DNA of 10,887 bases from Solirubrobacteraceae bacterium (lineage in GTDB: Bacteria > Actinomycetota > Thermoleophilia > Solirubrobacterales > Solirubrobacteraceae). The notes under the pieces are model-generated. The model saw nothing but the letters and a program-made list of their open reading frames with translations, made no database searches and was not told the DNA's origin. The translations under genes were made by a program, and so were the position numbers. Numbering within the stretch: position 1 is the stretch's first letter; each line of letters opens with the position of its first letter. The stretch lies in contig JASLHP010000005.1 in NCBI GenBank assembly GCA_030149625.1, forward strand, positions 1-10,887, written 5' to 3'. Shown in pieces: positions 5,714-10,887 of this stretch.

Positions 5714-5756
5714 ACAGAACATCAGCTCAAAGACAAGCCTTGCGCCGGCTGCACAG
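5702..5756. repeat. 16-nt direct repeat next to the palindrome chain
   Basis: TGCGCCGGCTGCACAG occurs at 5702-5717 and again at 5741-5756, 39 nt apart. The first copy includes the right arm of the third palindrome. Both copies can therefore pair with the left arm at 5690-5701, giving two mutually exclusive hairpins. The 23 nt between the copies show no coding potential. Confidence 0.85.
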
Positions 5757-5778
5757 CATCGAGAGCGTGCTTCCGGCC

Positions 5779-6066
5779 TCAGGGCGCGACGCTGTGGCCG
5801 GCGGCCCACGCCGCGATCGCGCCCGAGCCCTGAACCGTGCTGCCGTCGTCGAGCAACAACAAGGGGACGTCCTGCTGGCCTGTCAGCGAGATGATCTCCT
5901 CTCGCTTGCCGCGACGGCTCAGCGGGATGTTCTTGAATCCCCCGACCGTCTTGAGCGTGTAGTCATGACCCGCGCGATCGAGCGCCTGTGCGGCAACTCC
6001 ACACGGGTGCGAGATCAGCGGCGCGTTGGCTCCGTGCGTGCCTGCGGGACACGTGTACAAGACCAC
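5779..6066 (-). CDS. Small glutathione S-transferase N-terminal/glutaredoxin-fold protein
   Basis: A 95-residue protein that consists only of a thioredoxin-like (GST N-terminal) domain. 'MVLYTCPAG' is the first strand with a Cys-Pro near the N-terminus. '[24 protein letters not shown]' is helix 1 plus strand 2. '[28 protein letters not shown]' holds the cis-proline strand (VP) and the DG..VQGS segment typical of the ligand-binding edge. There is no GST C-terminal helical domain. Two cysteines (residue 6 and the 'HPC' Cys22) are candidates for redox activity. The biochemical role is unknown, and many actinobacteria use thiols other than glutathione. GTG at 6066 is chosen because TACGAT lies exactly 6 nt upstream. 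The gene is 27 nt downstream of purH but seems to have its own promoter. Confidence 0.8.
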   Translation of the reverse strand: MVLYTCPAGTHGANAPLISHPCGVAAQALDRAGHDYTLKTVGGFKNIPLSRRGKREEIISLTGQQDVPLLLLDDGSTVQGSGAIAAWAAGHSVAP

Positions 6067-6072
6067 GCTCCG

Positions 6073-6078
6073 ATCGTA
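6073..6078 (-). promoter_or_regulatory. -10 box of the GST-like gene (leaderless type)
   Basis: TACGAT, then CGGAGC (6 nt), then GTG on the minus strand, in the 27-nt gap after the purH stop. It overlaps CGATCG-TAT-CGATCG (6071-6085), a small inverted repeat. The block is nearly identical to the one before the DUF2277 gene. Confidence 0.6.
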
Positions 6079-6093
6079 TCGATCGTCGGCGCC

Positions 6094-7692
<1,599 letters not shown>

Positions 7693-7699
7693 CAGCTCG

Positions 7700-7706
7700 C
7701 CTCCCT
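7700..7706 (-). promoter_or_regulatory. Shine-Dalgarno deciding the purH start
   Basis: AGGGAGG on the minus strand, 7 nt before the ATG at 7692, is the strongest ribosome binding site in the window. It lies inside the reading frame opened by the alternative ATG at 7713. Confidence 0.75.
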
Positions 7707-7719
7707 GGGTCATGGCACG

Positions 7720-7725
7720 AGCCTA
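7720..7725 (-). promoter_or_regulatory. Candidate internal leaderless promoter for purH
   Basis: TAGGCT on the minus strand lies exactly 6 nt before the ATG at 7713. Its first three bases are the purN stop codon TAG (7725-7723). It has the same sequence as the monooxygenase -10. This would allow purH expression independent of purN. Confidence 0.45.
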
Positions 7726-8391
7726 CCCCTCACCCGGCCCGCTCACCGCGACTTCGGCCGCAGTTTCCGCGATCGTTGGCTCGACCGTCGTCCGGCGGGG
7801 ATTCCCCGGGTCGGCGCCGAGCGCGCCACGCGCGAACAGCTTCACGGCGCGCGGCAACAGCTCGTGCTCGAGCGGCCGCAGCGCCGCGAGCACCTCGCCG
7901 GGCTCGCGCGCGTCCGGCAACTCGACCGCTGCCTGCAGGATCACCGGCCCGGAGTCCACGCCCTCGTCGACGAAGTGCACCGTCACGCCGAACACCTTGA
8001 CGCCATACGCGAGCGCCTGCTCGACGGCGCCGAGGCCGGGGAAGGCCGGCAGCAGCGACGGGTGCACGTTGATGACCGCGCCGGGGAAGCGTGTCAGGAA
8101 CGACTCGCCCAGCAGCTCCATGTAGCCCGCGAGCACGATCAGCCGCGCACCGCGCTCGATCAGCCAGTCGGCCAACGCGTCGTCGCGCGCGTGCCGATCG
8201 GCGTGGCAGGCGCGAGCGAACACCGCCGTCGGCACGCCACCGCGCTCGGCACGCGCCAACGCGGGCGCCGCAGCGACGCTCGACGCCACCGCCACCACCT
8301 CGGCCTCGCGGCCATGCACGGTGTCGAGCAGCGCCTGCAGGTTCGTGCCGGCGCCGGACACCAGCACAGCGATCGGAAGTGGCTCGCTCAC
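7723..8391 (-). CDS. purN: Phosphoribosylglycinamide formyltransferase
   Basis: Transfers a formyl group from 10-formyl-THF to GAR in de novo purine synthesis. 222 residues, typical length. The nucleotide-binding front 'IAVLVSGAGTNLQALL' (7-22) fits the family P-loop-like GxGSN region. The catalytic Asn-His-Asp set is seen as Asn108 and His110 in 'INVHPSLLPAFPG' and Asp146 in 'HFVDEGVDSGPVI'. 'LAGYMELL' (88-95) lines the folate site. The C-terminal ~25 residues (GADPGNPRRTTVEPTIAETAAEVAVSGPGEG) are a low-complexity extension. The GTG start at 8391 has no visible Shine-Dalgarno; TATCGT lies 9 nt upstream, suggesting a nearly leaderless mRNA. It is divergent from the small membrane protein and followed by purH after 30 nt. 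Confidence 0.96.
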   Translation of the reverse strand: MSEPLPIAVLVSGAGTNLQALLDTVHGREAEVVAVASSVAAAPALARAERGGVPTAVFARACHADRHARDDALADWLIERGARLIVLAGYMELLGESFLTRFPGAVINVHPSLLPAFPGLGAVEQALAYGVKVFGVTVHFVDEGVDSGPVILQAAVELPDAREPGEVLAALRPLEHELLPRAVKLFARGALGADPGNPRRTTVEPTIAETAAEVAVSGPGEG

Positions 8392-8400
8392 GCGTCGGTG

Positions 8401-8406
8401 ACGATA
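8401..8406 (-). promoter_or_regulatory. Candidate -10 box of purN
   Basis: TATCGT on the minus strand lies 9 nt before the purN GTG. This would give a leader of only a few bases, close to but not identical with the 6-nt spacing seen elsewhere in the window. Confidence 0.4.
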
Positions 8407-8464
8407 GCTGGGCGCCTGCCGGATTCGCGGCGCGCCGACCCGATCGCCGAGATCGCAGCCGCGG

Positions 8465-8480
8465 TGTGAGCAAGCTCACA
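8465..8480. promoter_or_regulatory. Perfect Crp-type site, TGTGA-N6-TCACA
   Basis: TGTGAGCAAGCTCACA is a perfect 7-bp inverted repeat with an AA centre. It matches exactly the TGTGA-N6-TCACA consensus known for Crp/Fnr-family regulators, including actinobacterial Crp. It lies in the 167-bp gap between the divergent purN and small membrane protein genes, 78 bp before the latter. Its centre would be about 69-71 bp upstream of the start predicted from the 8507-8535 promoter, close to a class I activator position. This gap otherwise holds only the two promoters. Confidence 0.6.
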
Positions 8481-8506
8481 GGTCCCGCTTGTTGGATGTA
8501 CTTCAA

Positions 8507-8535
8507 TTGCTGGTGGGTGGAGAGGGCCCTATCCC
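8507..8535 (+). promoter_or_regulatory. Weak candidate promoter of the small membrane protein gene
   Basis: TTGCTG (8507-8512), a 17-nt spacer and TATCCC (8530-8535). Both hexamers match only half of the consensus, which would fit an activator-dependent promoter next to the Crp-type site. An AGGA Shine-Dalgarno follows at 8548-8551, 7 nt before the ATG. Confidence 0.35.
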
Positions 8536-8558
8536 ATCACGATCCACAGGACGGGCCC

Positions 8559-8708
8559 ATGCTCACATCGATCACCATCACGGTTCTCGTGGTCGCCGCG
8601 CTCGGCTACGGGCTGCGCTCCGAGCGCGACGGGCAACTGATCCTCCGCCGGCCGTACAACAACCGCTACAGCGACGCCGCGGGCGCGCGCGAAGACCACC
8701 TCGGCTAG
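8559..8708 (+). CDS. Small single-pass membrane protein, 49 residues
   Basis: The ATG at 8559, with AGGA 7 nt upstream, opens MLTSITITVLVVAALGYGLRS, followed by a polar tail rich in Arg, Asp and Tyr (RPYNNRYSDAAGAREDHLG). Residues about 3-18 form one membrane-spanning helix. The positive residues after it (RSER, LRRP) predict a cytoplasmic tail by the positive-inside rule. I do not recognise a named family or function. Support for it being real is the good ribosome binding site, the sensible hydrophobic/polar layout and placement in an otherwise unexplained gap. It ends 19 nt from the convergent purF stop and is the only plus-strand gene among the purine genes. The Crp-type site upstream suggests regulated expression. 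Confidence 0.65.
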   Translation: MLTSITITVLVVAALGYGLRSERDGQLILRRPYNNRYSDAAGAREDHLG

Positions 8709-8727
8709 ATCACGAGAGCCGCAGACG

Positions 8728-10281
8728 TCAGACGTTGACGAGTGGCAGCGGCGACGGGCCTTCGCTCTGCCCGTCGCCGTCCTCCAGCGCGTACTTGCCG
8801 CCGGCGCCGTCACTGCCCGCGAGCGGGTACTCCCCGGTGAAGCACGCATCGCAGTGGGTCGCGCGCGTCGCGCCGACGGCCTCGTAAACGCCCGCGAGCG
8901 AGAGATAGTGAAGCGAGTCGCAGCCGAGCTCCGCGGCGATCTCCTCGGTGCTGCGCCCGTGCGCGATCATCTCCTCACGCGTGGACATGTCGATGCCGTA
9001 GTGGCAGGGGTGCTTGATCGGCGGCGCGGAGATGCGCATGTGCACCTCGGCGGCGCCGGCGTCACGCAGCATGTGCACGATCTGGCGGGTGGTGTTGCCG
9101 CGCACGATCGAGTCGTCCACCACCACCAGGCGCTTGCCCGCGATCACCTCGGGCAGAGGGTTGAACTTCAGCCGCAAGCCGTGCTTGCGCAGCTCCTGCC
9201 CGGGCTGGATGAACGTGCGTGCAACGTAGCGGTTCTTGACGAAGCCGTCGTCCTGCGGCAGACCCGCGGCGCGGGCGAGACCGCGCGCGGCTGGGTTGCC
9301 GGAGTCAGGCACGGCGATCACGAGGTCCGCGTCGACGGGCGCCTCGCGCCACAGGATCTCGCCCATGCGCCCGCGCGCGACCTGCAGCACCTGCTCGTTC
9401 ATGCGCGAGTCCGGGCGCGCGAAGTAGATGTACTCGAACACGCAGAACGCACGCCTGCCGTCCGGCACGACCATGCGGCTCTCGAGACCGGCCGCGCCGA
9501 GCGTCACGAGCTCCCCTGGCTCGACGTCGCGCACGAATCGCGCGCCGATGATGTCGAATGCGCACGACTCGCTGGCGACGCAATAGCGGACCTCGCCATC
9601 GGCGTCCTCCGGCAGCGGGTCGAGCACGCCGATCGCGAGCGGGCGCAGACCGTGGGGGTCGCGGAAGGCGACGATGCGATCCTTCGTCATCGCCACGATC
9701 GAGAAGGCACCGCGCAGCCGCGGCAGCACGTCGGCGATCGCGTCCTCCACCTCCCGCGCCGGGTGCGTGGCGATCATCGCGGCGATGATCTCGGAGTCCG
9801 ACGTCGAGCTGAACGTGACGCCGCGCGCGAGCAGTTGCTCGTGCAGCTCGAGCGCATTGATCAGGTTGCCGTTGTGCGCAAGCGCAACCTCCCTGCGCGA
9901 GCCGTTCGTGCCCTCTGAGCGCTGCACCGGCTGCGAGTTCTCCCACGCGTTGGAGCCGGTCGTCGAGTAGCGCACGTGACCGATCGCGAGCTCGCCGGCG
10001 AGCGTGCGCAGATCATTCTCGGTGAACACCTGGTTCACGAGCCCGAGCTCGCGGCGCGTGATGATGTGCCCACCGCGATCGGCAGCGGCGATGCCGGCCG
10101 ACTCCTGGCCACGGTGCTGCAGGGCGTACAACGCGAAATACGACAGACGCGACACCTCGTGACCGGGCGCGTACAGCCCGAACACCCCGCACTCGTCGCG
10201 GACGTGCTCCTCGGGCCAGCCTCCAGCCTGACCCTCCGGTGGCGAGAGCCGCCCTCCGGGCGGCCTTGAGGAACGCATCAC
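8728..10281 (-). CDS. purF: Amidophosphoribosyltransferase
   Basis: Catalyses the committed step of purine synthesis, turning PRPP and glutamine into phosphoribosylamine. With the GTG at 10281 the product has 517 residues. A 30-residue propeptide precedes the N-terminal nucleophile Cys31 (DE-CGVFGLYAP), exposed by processing. The glutaminase domain shows 'ALQHRGQESAGI', 'GHVRYSTTGS' and 'AHNGNLIN'. The phosphoribosyltransferase domain has the PRPP loop 'RLVVVDDSIVRGNT' (384-397). Four cysteines expected to hold the 4Fe-4S cluster of Bacillus-type enzymes are present: Cys280, Cys426, Cys477 and Cys480. Candidate starts are GTG 10287, GTG 10281 and ATG 10278. GTG 10281 is preferred because TAGCTT lies exactly 6 nt upstream and there is no Shine-Dalgarno. 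It lies 23 nt downstream of the MFS gene. Confidence 0.97.
   Translation of the reverse strand: MMRSSRPPGGRLSPPEGQAGGWPEEHVRDECGVFGLYAPGHEVSRLSYFALYALQHRGQESAGIAAADRGGHIITRRELGLVNQVFTENDLRTLAGELAIGHVRYSTTGSNAWENSQPVQRSEGTNGSRREVALAHNGNLINALELHEQLLARGVTFSSTSDSEIIAAMIATHPAREVEDAIADVLPRLRGAFSIVAMTKDRIVAFRDPHGLRPLAIGVLDPLPEDADGEVRYCVASESCAFDIIGARFVRDVEPGELVTLGAAGLESRMVVPDGRRAFCVFEYIYFARPDSRMNEQVLQVARGRMGEILWREAPVDADLVIAVPDSGNPAARGLARAAGLPQDDGFVKNRYVARTFIQPGQELRKHGLRLKFNPLPEVIAGKRLVVVDDSIVRGNTTRQIVHMLRDAGAAEVHMRISAPPIKHPCHYGIDMSTREEMIAHGRSTEEIAAELGCDSLHYLSLAGVYEAVGATRATHCDACFTGEYPLAGSDGAGGKYALEDGDGQSEGPSPLPLVNV
10248..10264. repeat. Short GC hairpin near the purF 5' end
   Basis: GCCGCCC (10248-10254) and GGGCGGC (10258-10264) are perfect complements around a 3-nt loop, within codons about 6-12 of purF (the dispensable propeptide). 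On a leaderless mRNA this stem would begin about 17 nt from the 5' end. Confidence 0.6.
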
Positions 10282-10287
10282 CAACAC

Positions 10288-10293
10288 AAGCTA
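10288..10293 (-). promoter_or_regulatory. -10 box of purF (leaderless type)
   Basis: TAGCTT on the minus strand, then GTGTTG (6 nt), then GTG at 10281. It lies in the short gap after the MFS stop codon (10307-10305), so purF may have its own promoter as well as read-through from upstream. Confidence 0.55.
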
Positions 10294-10304
10294 GCAGGGG
10301 CGGC

Positions 10305-10887
10305 TCAGGAGACGCCAACGGCGGTTCCGGACGCCGGAAGCGTCCCCTGCGCACCCGACTCGGTCGTGCCGTCCGCCGCGCGCATCCCCGGCAGCAACAG
10401 GCCCCCGAGCGTCGCCGCGGCGCCGGCCACACCCGCGCCGATCAACGTCGCGCGCACGCCGAACGCGACGCTGATCGGGGCGGTCAACGCGAAGGAGACG
10501 GGCAGCAACCCGATCGAGATCAGCCAGTCGAGGCTCGATACGCGGCCGAGCATCTCGCCGGGAACGTGGCGCTGCTTCATCGTCGCCCACACGATCGTGC
10601 CGGCGCTCTCGAGCAGGTTGAAGGCGACGCTCGCGAGCATCAGCTCCCAGACGGCGGTCGCGAGCCCGTAGCCGGCGACCGCGAGCGTGCCGAGCGTCCA
10701 GACGACGTAGATGAACGTCATGCTGCGCGTCGGCAGCCCGCTGCGCATCATCGCCACGCCGGAAGCCACCGAGCCGAGGCCGCCGGCGCCCAGCACGAGG
10801 CCGAGCTGCACGCCGCTGCCGCGCAGCACGTGCTTGACCATGAACGGCAGCAGCACCTCGGCGGGACCCATGAACAGCAGGTAGGCG
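10305..10887 (-). CDS. MFS transporter, C-terminal part (cut by window edge)
   Basis: About 193 residues are visible. The frame stays open to the right edge (…AYLLFMGPAEVLLPFMVKHVLRG), so the Met at 10871 is internal, not a start. Four or five hydrophobic helices can be seen: 'LGLVLGAGGLGSVASGVAMM', 'MTFIYVVWTLGTLAVAGYGLA', 'LMLASVAFNLLESAGTIVWATM', 'LISIGLLPVSFALTAPISVAFG' and 'ATLIGAGVAGAAATLGGLLLPGM'. 'RHVPGEMLGRVSSLDWLIS' between helices is typical of the MFS_3/EntS-like exporter group, where '(R/V)P..(L/M)GRV' recurs. It is probably a plasma-membrane efflux transporter; the substrate is unknown. The C-terminal tail (MRAADGTTESGAQGTLPASGTAVGVS) is polar. It is directly upstream of purF on the same strand. 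Confidence 0.85.
   Translation of the reverse strand, partial: AYLLFMGPAEVLLPFMVKHVLRGSGVQLGLVLGAGGLGSVASGVAMMRSGLPTRSMTFIYVVWTLGTLAVAGYGLATAVWELMLASVAFNLLESAGTIVWATMKQRHVPGEMLGRVSSLDWLISIGLLPVSFALTAPISVAFGVRATLIGAGVAGAAATLGGLLLPGMRAADGTTESGAQGTLPASGTAVGVS

Noticed and set aside
5611..5715. N-terminal extension of the epoxide hydrolase-like protein (start at 5715)
   Set aside because: The extra residues come from the palindromes and show no family similarity. The ATG at 5613 has a TATTGT 6 nt upstream and gives the usual family length.
5702..5756. CRISPR array
   Set aside because: Only two repeat copies, with a 23-nt spacer and no cas genes or further repeats.
429..6066. A terpene-degradation cluster (monooxygenase, epoxide hydrolase-like, amidase)
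   Set aside because: The genes are on different strands with separate promoters and an exporter operon lies between them. Family membership alone does not show a shared pathway.
8709..8727. Terminator between the small membrane protein gene and purF
   Set aside because: The 19-nt gap has only short ACGT-type self-complementarity and no convincing stem or U tract.
8854..9918. 354-residue plus-strand ORF opposite purF
   Set aside because: Shadow of purF; the Arg/Val/His-rich product is unlike any family I recognise.

Overview
This is a high-G+C, gene-dense bacterial chromosome segment with very short intergenic gaps and many GTG starts. It looks like an actinobacterium. The PadR with an 'MFGN' plus Gly-rich N-terminus, the small 'HPC' thioredoxin-fold protein and the frequent leaderless start signals suggest Thermoleophilia/Solirubrobacterales, but that placement is inference. 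Thirteen protein genes are supported. Eleven lie on the minus strand; the flavin monooxygenase and one tiny membrane protein lie on the plus strand. I saw no rRNA, tRNA, CRISPR array or transposase.

Left part (1-4567): the N-terminal part of an amidase-signature enzyme (minus, cut by the window edge) is divergent from a Baeyer-Villiger-type flavin monooxygenase (plus). Their two start codons are 30 nt apart and their promoters are mirror images. The monooxygenase runs tail-to-tail into a minus-strand operon of PadR regulator, DrrA-like ABC ATPase and DrrB-like ABC-2 permease. Neighbouring operon genes overlap by 4 nt and 1 nt. A 12-bp perfect palindrome upstream of padR is a good candidate for its own operator.

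Middle part (4568-6066): three small minus-strand genes, a GST/glutaredoxin-fold protein, a limonene-epoxide-hydrolase-like protein with all five active-site residues, and a DUF2277 protein. The spacers hold unusually strong symmetric DNA. Three different perfect 24-bp palindromes are chained at exactly 23-bp spacing (5644-5713) just upstream of the epoxide hydrolase promoter. A 59-bp nested inverted repeat (5015-5073) covers the DUF2277 promoter.

Right part (6094-10887): purine biosynthesis genes purF, purN and purH (minus), covering the committed step, GAR formylation and the last two steps to IMP. A 49-residue membrane protein (plus) sits between purN and purF behind a perfect TGTGA-N6-TCACA Crp-type site. 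The C-terminal part of an MFS transporter runs off the right edge.

A theme links the regions. Seven genes (amidase, monooxygenase, DUF2277, epoxide hydrolase, GST-like, purH, purF) have a TANNNT hexamer followed by exactly 6 nt and then an ATG or GTG. This is the expected layout for leaderless mRNAs. Genes with a Shine-Dalgarno sequence (padR, the small membrane protein) do not have it at that distance. The most notable unexplained structures are the palindrome chain, the 59-bp inverted repeat and a 33-bp palindrome inside the ABC ATPase gene.
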